A DNA stretch of 64,000 bases, taken from Cliona cf. orientalis (taxonomy: Eukaryota > Porifera > Demospongiae > Clionaida > Clionaidae). Location: positions 31,804,235 to 31,868,234 of the forward strand of contig OZ005689.1 of assembly GCA_963930775.1 (NCBI GenBank). The letters are read 5' to 3'. Shown here piece by piece: positions 31,980 through 44,149 of the stretch. The position numbers and the translations under genes are program-made. Below the pieces are notes generated by a model, which did no database searches, was not told the DNA's origin, and was given only the letters and a program-made list of their open reading frames with translations. Every line of letters begins with the position of its first letter. Position 1 is the first letter of the stretch.

Positions 31980-33274
31980 TTCCTTCATATCTATGACCGA
32001 TCCAGCGTAGCACTAGCGTTGCAAGCGCTAGCGAGTAGTTCGCCTATACCTAGCGCCTTACCGCTCCTCCAGCGCGCCGTTGCACGCACTAGCGATGTGC
32101 TAGCCTTGAACCCAGGCTCACTTAGCTCGCCTAGGACCCTTGCAGGCGCTGTCACATGACTTCGCCATGGCAACATATTCCAAGCATGCGCATTCTATCA
32201 CAAAATGGCGTATTAGACACACCCGTTCGATAATGCGCCGTACACACCCACTATTACGTAACAGTCGAGATAACGCCAAACTAGCGTGCCACTGCACTGC
32301 GCGCTACAAAATAGAGTGGATTTATACTCAAAGTAAGGTGAGCGGTGGAGGCAGTCTTGAGTTAGCCCTGATAATGAAAAAGAAAGAGAAAGAAACCTAG
32401 ACAAATGGCTATTTTTTGAACGTCTGGTTCTGACGTGTACAATTGTTTTGATGAATGATCTTGGTCTTGTTAGATGCACAATCTGCTGGTGATTCTGATT
32501 TTCACACTTAGAAATTTCACAAAATTACCTATTTTGAGATATTTGGGTATTTGTAATGTATTACATATATGTGACCGGATTTGGGAAAACCCTCCGTATG
32601 GGATTTTTTCAGAAAATCGAGTTTGATGCATGGTTGATAAGCTCTAGCATAGAGCTAACCCGCGTTTAAGTCTTAGGCTGATCGCGCGCTTCGTTGTGGA
32701 GATACAGCGCTTTGCTTGTGATCGCGCCACACCCCCAATAATCGAGAAATTACGGTCTAAAGGCGTTGCTATGCACGCGTATGGCGTTTCCGCATACTAC
32801 GCGTGACCCGGAAATCAATTAAATGGACCTAGGCGGAGCCGTTCAAAATGAACGTAAAGATCGAGCAAGAGTTGAATTTCGTTGTTGACAACGACAGGCG
32901 ATTGTTCTTAGATGCCCAAGAAGCTAAAAAGGTGAGCGAATGTACAGTAGATCGATGAATCTAGCTGTATCTAGGTAGAGAATTCTAATTACCGCCCATA
33001 GCAACGGGCTCCGTGTACGGTGGCTGTGCCGACTAGGTGGGTCAAAATGAAGGCTTATTTCGCCTTCGTATAGCACGACTAGCCTCCGTAGAAGGCGGCA
33101 ACAGTTAGAAGAAGGGTTGTTCGGCATGTATATGACAAAATCTGGACTTTGACAAATTCAGACCTGAGCTACTAAAAACGCGCATTGCACGAATCGCGCG
33201 CGGATCCCATATGGAGGGTTCTCCCAAATCCGGTCACATATGGCATATCCGGGCCATCCCTACTTGACTCTATG
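31980..33274. repeat. Repeat X, copy 2 (with nested MITE)
   Basis: About 600 bp shared, in opposite orientation, with 51046-51665: rich in gctagcg and ggcgctagg segments, then a block encoding KWRIRHTRSIM and NAKLACHCTARYKIEWIY ahead of an AAG|GTGAGC donor, then gatcttggtcttgttagatg and gggtatttgtaatg, ending ccatccctactt. The MITE at 32571-33237 splits it. The sequence 31648-31980 shows nothing recognisable beyond short repeats. Confidence 0.7.
32571..33237 (+). mobile_element. 0.66-kb MITE family, copy C, complete, TSD ATAT
   Basis: GTGACCGGATTTGGGAAAAC at both ends; ATAT at 32567-32570 and 33238-33241. The other copy of repeat X (near 51070) lacks the insert at the matching place. The conserved open segment is at 32848-32931, followed by GTGAGC. 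Confidence 0.93.
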
Positions 33275-33540
33275 ATTAATAATGGTATGGTAATAAGGAA
33301 GAGTAGTGTGTGAATCATTGGCAGGGTCGTCCCAACAAAATTAATCTTCCAGGAAGTCGTCGAAGGCGGAGCTATCGGCACCACCTAGAAAGTGTGACTC
33401 GTGAGCAAAGCGATTGAGGGCTCGAGCGGCTTCTGTCCTTGGATATGGTGAAAAAAGTACACTACCTGTCTTAAAACGAGTGAGTGCAGGTGAAACGGAG
33501 GAGCCCGCGCGCACGCTTTCTAATTTGCGTTATTAGCACG

Positions 33541-33985
33541 GTCAGTTACGTGTCCTAGAAACTTCTCTCAGCTCTTAGCAAACTCGCATTTCTCGGAGTG
33601 GAGTGTTACACCAGCGGCTTCGATCCATTTCATGGCTGCAATCAATATCTCATTGTGTAGTGGTTTATCACATCCAAAAATTAACACATCATCCATTTGA
33701 TATAACACTCACTCCAGCCCTTCCAATATCTAATTATTCTCCACTGGAACAGCTCGGGTGCGCTGAAGATGTCGAAAGGAAGCTTGTTGAAGCAATACCT
33801 CCCGAAGGGAGTTAAGAAGGCAGTGAGGGGTCTAGATTCTCGCGCTAGCGGGATCTGCCAGAACCCACTGTTGGAGTCAAGTTTGCTGAACATGGTAGCT
33901 CCAGAGACTTGAGCCAAGGTTTCGTTGACCTTTGGAATCGGATGGACTTCCCGATTTACAGGAGGATCATGTACTCCTGGAAAAA
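33541..33985 (-). pseudogene. Ty3/gypsy reverse transcriptase fragment
   Basis: The minus strand reads REVHPIPKVNETLAQ, GATMFSKLDSNSGFWQIPLA, TAFLTPFGRYCFNKLPFDI and, after damage, a degraded active-site segment around 33680. These are RT core motifs of Ty3/gypsy elements. No gag, integrase or LTR adjoins. It is joined directly to the 5' side of the third transposon copy. Confidence 0.85.
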
Positions 33986-34189
33986 GTTACTTTTAGTTGT
34001 TTATACGGAATAAAAAATCTCTTAAATAGCAGTAAAGTGGCTTCTAAAATAGCAACATTATTGTATTGGTTTGCTGCATCCTGTTGCGGATGATTGTAGG
34101 TGTGGTTTAACGTGACGTCGTTGAAGGAACGGTAAGGCGAGGCCCAGCACTACACGCGTATACACTACTGTACTGTCCAGCCTCTAGGT

Positions 34190-34435
34190 ATGGATCCTGA
34201 ACGTGGCAACAGTGATCTGTCTAGCGAGGAGAATACAACTGATCAGAGTGACTTGGACCTCTCTTGTTCTTTGTCGTCGTTTGATAATTCTGATGCAGTT
34301 GAAGAACCAGAGTCAGGGACTGTAGAACCGTACCATTATGAACCTGTTGCGAGTGATGTCAGTTCTACATCCGATGGCGAGGACTCTGGTGGCAGTGACG
34401 AGGGGGAACCTAGCAGACTAAGCAGCACTGACTGG
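34190..34435 (+). CDS. First exon of a P2X7-like (P2RX7 C-terminal domain) gene, putative
   Basis: Starts MDPERGNSDLSSEENT, acidic and Ser-rich, then EPYHYEPVASDVSS, GEDSGGSDEGEPSRLSSTDW, and a donor (TGG|ttagtt or G|GTTAGT). In invertebrate P2X7-like intracellular-domain genes a PYxFEPE-like segment and a final (S)TDWC at an exon boundary are typical, as I recall. No following exon with the cysteine-rich zinc region is seen. The 84-codon frame at 34510-34764 is not convincing. YGTGACGTCG-type CRE-like sequence lies just upstream (about 34110). Confidence 0.45.
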
Positions 34436-35532
34436 TTAGTTGTATCTATAAATATTAATATCAAATCCAAAAATCCAAACGTATGGCACCCAAAATTCCA
34501 ATCGGTTAAATGGCATGTGCATCTTCAGGAAATGGAATATCCAGCATGGAAAGAGCCATTGACACAGTGAGCGTTCGGGAAGCCATCTCGTGCAAGTGGT
34601 TGAAGGCGGGGCTGCTGCTGAGCACGCTAAGGATTCTTACTCGAACCACAAACCACCAGCGCTATCAACCAACGTTAGTTGCAGCTGCTGCAAACCAATT
34701 AAGGGTGGATCTGCCGCCTATGATTGTCAGGGGCTTCCTCAATCGCGATAGACATGCGTACTAGGCCACCACTACGCAACTGCGTATATATACGCATTCC
34801 GCGTTGAGATACGGGTGCGCATGCGCGTAGATATACGCAATCCGCGTTCAATGGGTTAATATCACCTTCAACTAAACAGCAACAAAAACAAATGTGAAAC
34901 AATAATAGCATTGTGTTTGTGTCTGTTAATGTTATTATTATCATAATTAATGATTAAGTATGACATCATCATTATGCCAAGTCCAGTCCAGAGTCCAGAG
35001 TCCAGATTTTACAGTTACCCTAAACAGGGAGAGTTTGTGTGCATGTTGAAGAGTGTGTGTGTGCATGTGCATGTTTGCGTACATGTACATGTATGATGTA
35101 CTTGTAGAAATTGGGGGGAGGGGGAAGGAGGGAAGGGCTTAAAGCTGGCGACAAACACGAGGAAGGAGAGTCGACTAGTCTTGCATGAGATCGTATACAG
35201 TGGGACAGGTATGCATCCAAGCTGGCACATTTGAGCTGGGATTTGTGTGGATGTCAACGAAGATAGTGGCTGTTGACTCAACAGTGGTTCTGAGACTGAT
35301 ACATTGACAAGATCTTCTCAGTAGCTGTTTATGAAGTTTGCTGCACAGGTACTAGTTCCTTCATCCTCATCCATAACTGTACAAGTAACATGCATATCAA
35401 ATTATCCGTGAATGTACATGTATGTCCATGTAATTTACCTCGGTATTTACCCTCTCTCTCTCTCCCCCCCCCCCCCCCCCCGGCCCCTTCCATCTATCTC
35501 TTTCTCTCTTCTCCCCCCTCCCCCCCTCTTAG
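34436..35532. other. Low-complexity interval, no gene
   Basis: Contains near-repeats of tatacgcattccgcgttgag around 34785-34855, a gtccagagtccag repeat near 34980, GT-rich sequence, and poly-C/CT runs at 35450-35530. Confidence 0.5.
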
Positions 35533-35636
35533 ATTCTGTGAGTCTTCAGACAGCTCAAGGCACTGTTGTGCTCAAGGCTGTGGGCTCCCTCAGGCAGGAC
35601 TGGGCTGCTGCTATTGAGCTCAGCTGGTCTACATAG
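35533..35636 (+). CDS. Possible terminal exon
   Basis: After a very long pyrimidine tract ending ttag, one frame reads SVSLQTAQGTVVLKAVGSLR then QDWAAAIELSWST and TAG. Codon use looks protein-like, but no upstream exon was found and the family is not recognised. Confidence 0.25.
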
Positions 35637-35639
35637 ATA

Positions 35640-37319
35640 GTTAGACATTGATATTGATTTTAGTAAACAATTCAATTCAGTATTATGACAGTGTATTGTA
35701 TGATTAGGGGGTGGGGTGGATGGGTGGGACTGTCTTCTTGATTGACTTCTGGTGCCGTCGATTGTGGAGACGAGGGTGAGCGGCTGCTCTTAGTACAGTA
35801 TGGGCAGTGTACGGTTGATCATATAAAGTGAGGGATGAGAATGAATTATAGGTAATGAACTAGCAGTATAATTGGCTGAAGCGGGTTTGGACATTATGAT
35901 AATCTTTGAACCTGTGTACGGCTGATTACATGCTGGTATACACCTGTAATTTCGTGTGTGTGTTTGATTTCATACTGATATAGAGGATGATTGAACCATA
36001 GGTACGTCGTGGCTAGCTAATTAAATATATAAGCTTTATGTTTAGAACTAGCACTGATTGGCTGAAACGGGTTTGGACAATAGTTTTTGAACCTGTGTAC
36101 GGCTGAATACATGCTGGTAAGCCTTTTGGTAGAATTAGAGTGGCTGAAACCAGGATGAATGAATGAATGAGGGCCTCCCCTCCCATTAAATGATAATAAT
36201 ATGTATATGCTATGTTTCAAGATGCATAAATTATTGGTGTTCGTGTTTGCAGACTGCCATTCATACTTCTTCTCTAGGCACTGAATACATGACCCTCATC
36301 TGGGGGAAAATGCCTCTCATTATTAAAACCTTGTTAGCACTAGGGGGTGATAGTGGGGGACTCAGTTAACAAGTCTCTGCATAAATTTATCCAATGATCG
36401 GCATCTGTATGATCATGATGCTCAGACAGTGATAATTAAAAAAGTATGCTGGCTTGTCATTACCCGGTAGTACTAATTGGCTCATCTGAGTGCACTACAA
36501 TAATACTGGTATACTATAAAATTCTACATACCATGGAGACTGGAGTCTCAGATGATCAGTTTGACAATATCCAGGTAGAGAATAATCGTCTTGCAAAGCA
36601 GGGACAGGTACTCAGAGGGTATTTCTATTAAGAGCACACCTATTCACAATAAGATGGATACTAAAACACTTGATGAATGTAATAGGCCGGCTTTCCGGCG
36701 AATCGGGCTGGATCATACCGTCATTGACTCCTGCGTGGATATAATGACAATGGTTGGTAGAGGTAGCTCAAAACATGGGGTGACTCGGGGGGGGGGGATT
36801 GAACCTGACTCGGCAGAGCAGCCGCGTCATTTAATAGCTGAGCCTCACTGGTGGTGATCAGATATCTTCTCTGTGAGTCTGACTGACGTCGACAGTATGC
36901 GTAGCGTCTGAATGCAAGAAAGATCTTCGTGAAGCGAAGGTAATGTCTAGTTTTAATGATGTCATAGCTCCACGAATGAAATTATAACCTAGCCCCACCC
37001 CCTCCCAGCTGGAGGGAGAGGGCGGGGCTAGGATCAGCAGGGAATGGGAGGGGCAGGTACTAGCTAATAAGGGTTTGATATAAGCATTTATTTATAGCAA
37101 GCATATACCATATGAGATTGAAATAAGAGTGTTATTGACTCCAGCTTATACCCTCTAACAATATAAGAGTGTTATTGGCTCCAGCTTATATCCTTCTAAC
37201 CATATAAGCTAGCTTAAAACAAGCTTATGTCATTATCACATATAAGTGGACTTATAACAGCAGAATAACAAACATATACTACCATACATATACTAGCTTA
37301 TACTGCCAGTTTTTTTACA
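35640..37319. other. No gene recognised
   Basis: AT-rich sequence with a duplicated phrase (attggctgaarcgggtttgg at about 35871 and 36056) and tandem-like aagagtgttattg(g/a)ctccagctta blocks at 37123-37195. Two short frames near 36446-36860 carry no recognisable domain. Confidence 0.4.
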
Positions 37320-37320
37320 G

Positions 37321-37940
37321 TGACTCTCACTCAGCTTACTGGGAGTTTTAATTTTACCATTACAGGGAACCAGAAAGAGTCTTTCAAAACAAATATCCAT
37401 AAGTACTTGCAGAATCTTATCAGTAACCTTGAAGATCGATTTTCTGACAGTGGTGTGTTGAGTGCACTCGCTAACATTTTTAATTCACAGAAAGCCATGT
37501 GTTGCCCCAGTGATCAATTTAATAACTATGGTAATGGAGAAGTAGCCACTATAAGTGCACACTTCACCACAACAGTTGCAAATGATATCTTGCTTCAAGA
37601 GTGGTCATGCTTCAAGCACCTTTTAATAGCTGAATTTAAGGAAGTGTCTACACGTGATATTATGTCAACACTATCAGCTAACACTACCTTTTCCTCTCTG
37701 TATCCCACTTTATCTAAGTTAGCAAGCATTGCTTTGATAGTTCCTGTCTCTACTGCTGACTGTGAGAGAGGGTTTTCGACAATGAACAGAATTAAGACAG
37801 ATCCAAGAAATAGACTCAAGACTGAGACAGTAGATAAACTCATCCGCCTTTCTTCAGAAGGTCCAGAGTTGGACCAGTTCAATTTTGAAACAGCTGCTAT
37901 GCTTTGGGCATCCAGAAGCAACCGTAGAATAAACATCTAA
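37321..37940 (+). pseudogene. hAT transposase C-terminal exon (dimerisation domain)
   Basis: An acceptor (tttttttacag) opens an exon of 206 codons ending in TAA. The C-terminal half reads YPTLSKLASIALIVPVSTAD, CERGFSTMNRIKTDPRNRLK and VDKLIRLSSEGP, the classic hAT dimerisation region of the ZNF862/KIAA1586-like group. The exon itself is intact, but no 5' part adjoins. The N-terminal part of a similar protein lies at 61208-63000, on the same strand but 24 kb away. Called pseudogene because the rest of the gene is missing. Confidence 0.85.
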
Positions 37941-38174
37941 CTCTTATCGTGCAACTCTTTTCTGCACCTTGTTCATTATCATGATAAATACACTTATTAT
38001 AGTACACATTTTTATAATGATTATGACTTCATCAAGTGATGACAGTGCATGAGCTTAAAATTGAAGATTGTTACTCCTCCCCCATAGCAATAATTTAATT
38101 TAATAAATTAATTAATTGAGCACCCGGTTTGAATTTAATCCTGCGGGAAACACTGAATACAGGCCCAGACAGAG

Positions 38175-41100
38175 ATGATGGCAGCACAAACTAAAGTGAT
38201 GGCTGCCCAGAGCCTACCTCCTCTTCCCCACTTCAGTGGCGAGGGTAACCTAGTGGGAGAGAATACCTTCGAGCGTTGGGTAGAGCATTTTGAGGAGCGG
38301 GCCGCGGTTGCAGGTTGGACGGGAGAAGAGAAGAAGTATCAATTGAAGATGCATTTAGATAAGACTGCATTTCAAACTTACTGCAATTTGCCAAAGGAGA
38401 CCCAAGGAAGTTATAGTGATGTAATATCTGCTTTACGTAAACGGTTCCAACCAGTTGATATTGAAGAGCTCAGAGGGGCAGAGTTTTACCAAATGATCCA
38501 AAATACTGAAACAGTAGAAGAGATGGGAATCAAGTTGCAGACTACATTGCAAAGTACTGCTTTAAGAAAGGTAGAAAGGGGGGTGGAGCTGAGGCCACTG
38601 GAAGTAGCCAGCCGAACAAAGTGTTGAGCACTGTCACAGATATGACTGACCAACAGCTAGAGCAAGAGTTAGCTAGTCGTAGACTGAACAGGGAACAAGC
38701 CTTGCTAACTGACCCTAAGCCTAGTGATGGGGGTAAGGTGAATGTTGTTAAGGGAGCTGTGGGGCCTACCCTAATGTTAGAGCTTTTTGTTGAGGGTTTG
38801 CAAGCTGCTGTTGTTGATACTGCTTCCAATTCCACTATTATTTCCAGACCAATGTTACATAGCATCAAGTGTCATTTAGAGTCTCTAGGCAAGCCTATTC
38901 CCAAGCTGGAGTTGCCTTGTATGGGAATGAAGGGACTAAGTGAAAACCCCTAGACATTACAGCCCAAGTTATGCTTCTTGTGATGGCCACAAGGTCACTG
39001 TCCCCACCTTTATCCAGCCCGATAGCGAACAACCCTGCCTTATAGGTATGAATGTCATTCTGTTCCTAGGCATTACAGTGAGGAGAGCGAATGGGAAGCC
39101 CCTGCATGCTGTAGCCGAGCAAGTAGTCCAAGTTAGGTTGTTACAGGCAACCACAATCCCTGGGCAGAAGGGACGGGTAGTTGAAGTACAAGTAGAGAGT
39201 GATGGGTGTGTGGGAGATCAGCTTTTATTTGAGTCTGAGCATCAGAAATTGAGTGAGTTAGGAATCTGGGCACAAGAATCCTTAATAGCAGGACAGCCTA
39301 GTGGGAAAGCTTTACTACCAATTCAGAATTTTCAAGTGATTTCTGTCAAGCCGGCAGAGGGAAAACAGTTAGGTGTAGCGAGTCTGTGTGACTTACCCAG
39401 ATCAGAAGAGCCTGAGCCTAATCCAGAGCCTACACTGGGTTTGTTCCGCAAGGGCAGCGTGATAGTCCCTGCACATGCATGCGTGAACGCATTACTCAAT
39501 ACTTCAGAGCGCTATGACACATTAATGAAAGTGTTGGACTTGCCAGATGATGTGAACCCTTCTGAAATGAAAGAATTTAATGAATTAATGGAAAAATCTA
39601 TAGATATCTTTGCTCTTGATGATAGTGAGCTTGGTTGTACCAATGTAACCTCTCACAGAATTGATACCGGTGATCATCAACCGATGAAACAGATGCCATA
39701 TCAAACACTCATTATTTACCGAGATAAGATCACCCAGATGGTGAACGACATGGAAAAACGAGGAGGAGTCCGGCCTTCTTCTAGCGCTTGGGCTAGCTCC
39801 GTAGTCTTGGTTTCTAAGAAGGATGGGAGCTTGCGCTTTTGCGTAGACTTTAGGAGGCTTAATAGTATCAAAAAGAAGATGTTTATCCACTTCCTCGTGT
39901 GGACAATATCCTGGATACTCACTCTGGGGAATGCCAGATTCTTCACCACCTTGGACTTAGCTTTAGGGTACTGGCAGGTACCACTTGATGATGCTATACC
40001 GAAGACTGCAAGTGTTTAACCGGCTGAGAACAGCTAACTTGTGACTAGAGCCTAAGAAGTGTAGATTCCTGTGCAAACAAGTGAAGTACTTGGGACACGT
40101 AATTTCCGTTCATGGAGTCCTTCCTGATCCAGAGAAACAAACCAGGTGAAATCCTTTCCTACCCCTACCGATGTTACGTCAGTTCGCAGATTCCTAGGCT
40201 TAGCATCCTATTACCGGCGCTTTGTGCTCAAGTTCGCAAAAATAGCTGCCCGCTTACATGCTTTGCTGAAGAAGGAGAATGCTTTTGAGTGGACTTCCGA
40301 ATGTATTACAGTTTTCAACTTGCTTAAGATGCTCTTACTTCATCACCAGTTCTTGTGTATCCGAAGTTTGGCCCTGACAGTGAGTTTATTCTTGAAACTG
40401 ATGCCAGTTATGTTGTTCTTGGAGCTGTCTTGTCGCAGCTAGGATGGTGAAGCATACCCGATAGCTTATGCTTTACAATCTTTAAATGTCCATGAGAAGA
40501 AGTATGGAGTCATGGAGCTTGAGACACTTGGCTTAGTGTGGGCTGTCCGATACTTCCGCCCTTACTTGCTTGGCCATAAAACAAAAGTCTTTACTGATCA
40601 CAGTGCTTGTCTATCTTTGCTAAACCATCCCAGACCTTCTGGAAAATTAGCCCGATGGGCTTTGACCATCCAAGAGATGGATTTATTAAGTTAAACATCG
40701 ACCTGGGAAATCCAACACTAACGCGGATGCGCTATCACATCACCCCGGACCCCAGTGTGCCGCTAGTGAAAATGCAAGCATTCCAAGCCCTAGTGGTGAT
40801 TGTAATGAGAGCCTCCCATGCGTAGGTACCCCTCAGCCCAGTAAATGTATTTCTAGGCAAAGCCCCAAAATATCTGTATGTTCTGTGAATTCTAAGAATG
40901 AAAATGAAAAAGAAATAAAAATAAAAATGATGAAATTATTGTGAATCCTAAAGAAATTATCTCTGATTGCAGTATGCAAAAAGCTACACGAGAAATTCAT
41001 GAGCTACAATTGAAAGACACCACCCTGACACCTTACTATAAATATCTGCAGGAGCATAGTCTTGGAGTGTGAGAAACTCGAAGTAATAAATGGAATTCTT

Positions 41101-41330
41101 CATCACGATAGTCCAGTGGACTCAAGTCAGTGGTGTGTTGTGGTTCCGAGTGATCTACGTCAGCTGTGGCTATCCGAAGCTCATTCTCAGAAAGGAAGAT
41201 TTACAAGCGACTCCGTCGACAGTACTGGTGGTGTGGGATGAGAGCTGATGTGAGACGATTTTGCCGAGCATGTATCACTTGCATGTATCACTTGCATCCT
41301 GTAAGGGACCTGGCAGAGCCGTAAGGCCCT
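38175..41330 (+). pseudogene. Ty3/gypsy retrotransposon body, degenerate
   Basis: In order: Gag-like frame (38175-38627: LPPLPHFSGEG, TFERWVEHFEERAAVAGW); protease-like VVDTASNSTIISR (about 38810, DTG reading DTA); RT N-terminal part (38940-40019) with SLRFCVDFRRLN and FFTTLDLALGYWQVPLDD; a deletion that removes the palm with the YxDD region; a thumb/RNase H part (40020-40700) with VRRFLGLASYYRRF, ILETDASY and FTDHSACLSLLN; and an integrase zinc-domain remnant (to about 41310) with YWWCGMRADVRRFC. Stops and frameshifts are frequent. No LTRs were found, and it ends at the copia-derived arm. Confidence 0.88.
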
Positions 41331-41335
41331 CTCTC

Positions 41336-41842
41336 AATCCTATTCCTGTGAAGAGTTTCGTGCTCACCCTGGGTAGTGCAGCTTCTGCCGGCAGGATTGC
41401 TCAAGGGCTACAGCCCCGCTCCTAATCCACAAGACCCCATCCACATCGTCTACGAGTGATGTCACTCCAGAGGATCGACGATTGAACTTTGACCCCATAA
41501 GCCATCCTCCTGAACTGCGATGCTATCAAGCCACACCCACAAACGCTTTCTAGCTAAGTAGATAAATTCATGCATTTTGCCTATTGTACGCTGAGTACAT
41601 TATGCAAGAGGTGCAACACATCCTTCAGGGTGCACTTTTGAGTGATCCCATTCGGCGATAACATCTCCATAACTATAAGGCCTTTGCCTATGGCTTGCAA
41701 AACATGGCCGTCTCCAAGAGATATCTCCTGTGTCGAAAGCATCGGAATTAGTAAGTTCAATAGCTCTGATTGTGAAATCCTAAATAAGAATAACGAAGTA
41801 ATAGCCTTTGGTACCAGAGTTAGAAGTCTCTATCACTTAAAA
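41336..41842. repeat. Inverted arm 1 (copia-derived, ~500 bp), partner at 48165-48663
   Basis: This sequence is the near-exact reverse complement of 48165-48663. Both arms contain the same internal rearrangement: a copia protease-region piece (LGDGHVLQAIGKG on one strand) joined head-to-head to the piece that normally follows it (SSDCEILNKNNEVIA on the other strand). The arms enclose about 6.3 kb. Confidence 0.85.
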
Positions 41843-41861
41843 TTTTGTCGAAACAAACAAA

Positions 41862-42740
41862 GTGCACAATGTCGAGGAGGAGGAGAGTAAAGAGAAGTTA
41901 TGGCATGGACAATATGGGCACCATGGTGAGAAAAGCCTTCGAAATTTGGACAAAGAGAAGCTTGTGCAACAATTTGACTACAATGAAATGAAAGCTATCG
42001 GATTCTGTGAAGCATGCGTAGGCGTAGGAGGAAAACATCAGCGTGGTCGGTTCGAAAACAGCGAAACTCAAACAAAAGAAATACTCGGTGCATTCCGACA
42101 TGTGCAGTAAAATGCATCATAGGTCGATAGGAGCTGAATATTATTTTGTTACGTTCACAGATGATAAGTCATGTTACTCTTGGGTCTATCCCATTAAGAG
42201 CAAGGACCAAGTGTTTAGCCGCTTATTAGAATGGAAAGCGCTAGTTGAAAAATCTAGTGGCAAGACAGTAGACGCTTTGCACTGACAATGGAGGTGAATA
42301 CACTTCAAAGAATTTTCGAAGAATACCTGAAGGAAGGTATACATCATGAATGCACTATTTCCAATACACTAGAGCAGAATGGTGTTGCTGAAAGACTTAT
42401 TCGATATCGTGTAATCAGCTCATTCGATGCTACTAGACTTTCACGTGAGTTTTGGGCAGAAGCTATCTCTACCGCTGTTTACCTTAGAAATCATCCAACT
42501 AAACAGTTGACAGTATGACCCCGTACAAAGCCAGGTATGGCTACACACTAAAAGAACAACACTTCACTTCAGAGTTTTTGGGTGTGATGCATATACACAC
42601 ATTCCAAGAGACGAGAGAGGAAAATTCGATTCGAAATCAAGAAAGTGCATCCTGCCAGGATATGGGCAGAAAACAAAGGGTTACAGGTTATTCGACCCAA
42701 GTCGAAGAAAAGTGATACATAGTCGTGATGTGAAATTTGT
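41862..42740 (+). pseudogene. Ty1/copia gag-pre-integrase and integrase, frameshifted
   Basis: Successive frames give KLWHGQYGHHGEKSLRNL, FCEACVGVGGKHQRGRF, YYFVTFTDDKSCYSWVYPI (first integrase Asp), a DNGGEY-like segment after a frameshift near 42285, EQNGVAERLIRYRVI, FWAEAISTAVYLRN and MTPYKARYGY. The order of motifs is that of a Ty1/copia integrase. At least three frameshifts. It continues directly from arm 1, which holds the preceding protease-region sequence. Confidence 0.85.
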
Positions 42741-43801
42741 AACGGCATGCAACCGTGCAAGCCAACCCCAGTGCTAGCTATCCCAGTACAATCGACTAGA
42801 ATCACAGCACAAGAGCACACTGTTTCATTTAAGGAAGTACATAAGCTTAAATACATAGCAAAGAATGTAATTAATGGTAATAATGTGACATGACACATCC
42901 CCCCACTTAAGGATGAACTTGCCCTCGAGTGGTTTACAAAAAGCAGAAACTCTACAGTCACAAAAATCAAATTCAATAATCCATACACAAAGGCTCAAAC
43001 ACATAATACCAAACAAAACAACCTTTATGTTAAACTCAGTACTGCATGACTAGTAAAATCACTCATGACTTGCACAAATCAATAAACCATAAATAACATA
43101 CTGTACGGACAGCAATGACTGAGATGCATTCATGACTTGCACAAATCACTAACAAACAATGCATAACTACTAGTCACTTGAAGTACCTATCTTGGCAGCT
43201 CGTGCCATTGATCTAGTCACAGGTCCTTCTCGACAAGGTAAGTTCTGTAATTGTGAGTCCGATCTCTCCTGTACTCGACCAGAATGGCGTTTTCGCTTAG
43301 CTTTCTTGTGTCGGCCTGTCCATGAAACGTTGCTGGAAATTTCAGGATAACATCTCAAATGGCTTATGGCAACAAACAGTGTAGGATCACTGGGCTTCTC
43401 TGTCAACTGAACTTCTGCATTAGTAGGAGTCAAGCTGATGATGCAGTATGGTATGGACCATGATACGGTCTTGCTAGATTCCAATCTTTTCCAGTGATAT
43501 CTCCAGGCATATAGGTCATCACTCTGTCACCAACTCGGAACTTTGGATTCTCACCCGCTCTGTCGTAGAACTCTTTCTGTTTACTTCGTGCTTTTCAAAT
43601 GTTCTCCAGTGCAAGTTTCTGAGCTTTGGCTAGACTAAGCAGGAATTCACTTCAACAGTCCTCCATGTCAACTAAATACTTATAGTTCCAAGTACGCTTT
43701 CTGTGGGCAAGCGAGGGTCGTGCCCATACAATAGAAAGAAAGGACTTTCTTTGGTAGATTCTTGAACCATAGATCGATATGTGAACAATAAAGTAGGTAG
43801 T

Positions 43802-44149
43802 CAGTGGCGTATCCAGGGGGGGTGCTAAGGCATGTTAGCACTAATTAATTATATACTTCTGAGCCTAAGGGGGGTGCTCGAATTTACATCAATAAATAAT
43901 GTCACTAGCATTTTACTAGATAAAAATGATATACTAAAGCTACAAAATCGCTAGCTAGTTCATTAGTAGCTGATCACCTGAACATTTTCATTGTTTTTGA
44001 GCGGTGGAGAGTGGAGAGCATGGGTGATTCGTAATAATGCACACCCAATAACGGGCGAAAATGGTGGGTGTGGTCGATAGTGGGCGTGGCTTCCAAATTT
44101 TCGCACGCAGATTGTTAAGCACCCCCCTTAAATCCTGGATATGCCACTG
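43802..44149. mobile_element. hAT-like MITE (CAGTGGCGTATCCAGG termini)
   Basis: TIRs CAGTGGCGTATCCAGG and (right, reverse complement) CAGTGGCATATCCAGG, one mismatch in 16. It interrupts the Ty3 integrase-downstream frame. A clean TSD is not evident (gtagt versus gttgc). Related in design to the elements at 24643 and 60404. Confidence 0.85.

Larger units (their letters stand above)
27735..33541 (-). mobile_element. Third transposon copy (lineage A), truncated and heavily interrupted
   Basis: The minus strand holds the same gene as 14940-19433 in collinear pieces: 5' flank and exon 1 (about 33541-33345), exon 2 (about 31258-31226), exon 3 (about 31195-30965), exon 4 (about 30850-30545), exon 5 split (30500-30387 and 29712-29570), exon 6 (about 29520-29335), exon 7 (about 28500-28295), exon 8 (about 28240-28100), exon 9 (about 28060-27740). 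No TIR survives at either end: the C-terminal part stops after CLDDIARVVEECAVV, and the 5' side abuts a Ty3 RT. Where the 5.4 kb copy has TAG/TGA, this copy has GAG, TTG and TGG. Insertions inside: a foldback element, element X, and three 0.66-kb MITEs. Intervening DNA at 28640-28895 holds a (GTGTAG)n tract. Confidence 0.85.

Noticed and set aside
37595..37936. 113-codon minus-strand frame
   Set aside because: Antisense shadow of the hAT dimerisation exon.
42843..43169. LTR of the Ty3 element ending at 43170
   Set aside because: Position is right, but no second copy exists in the window and no TG...CA boundaries can be fixed.
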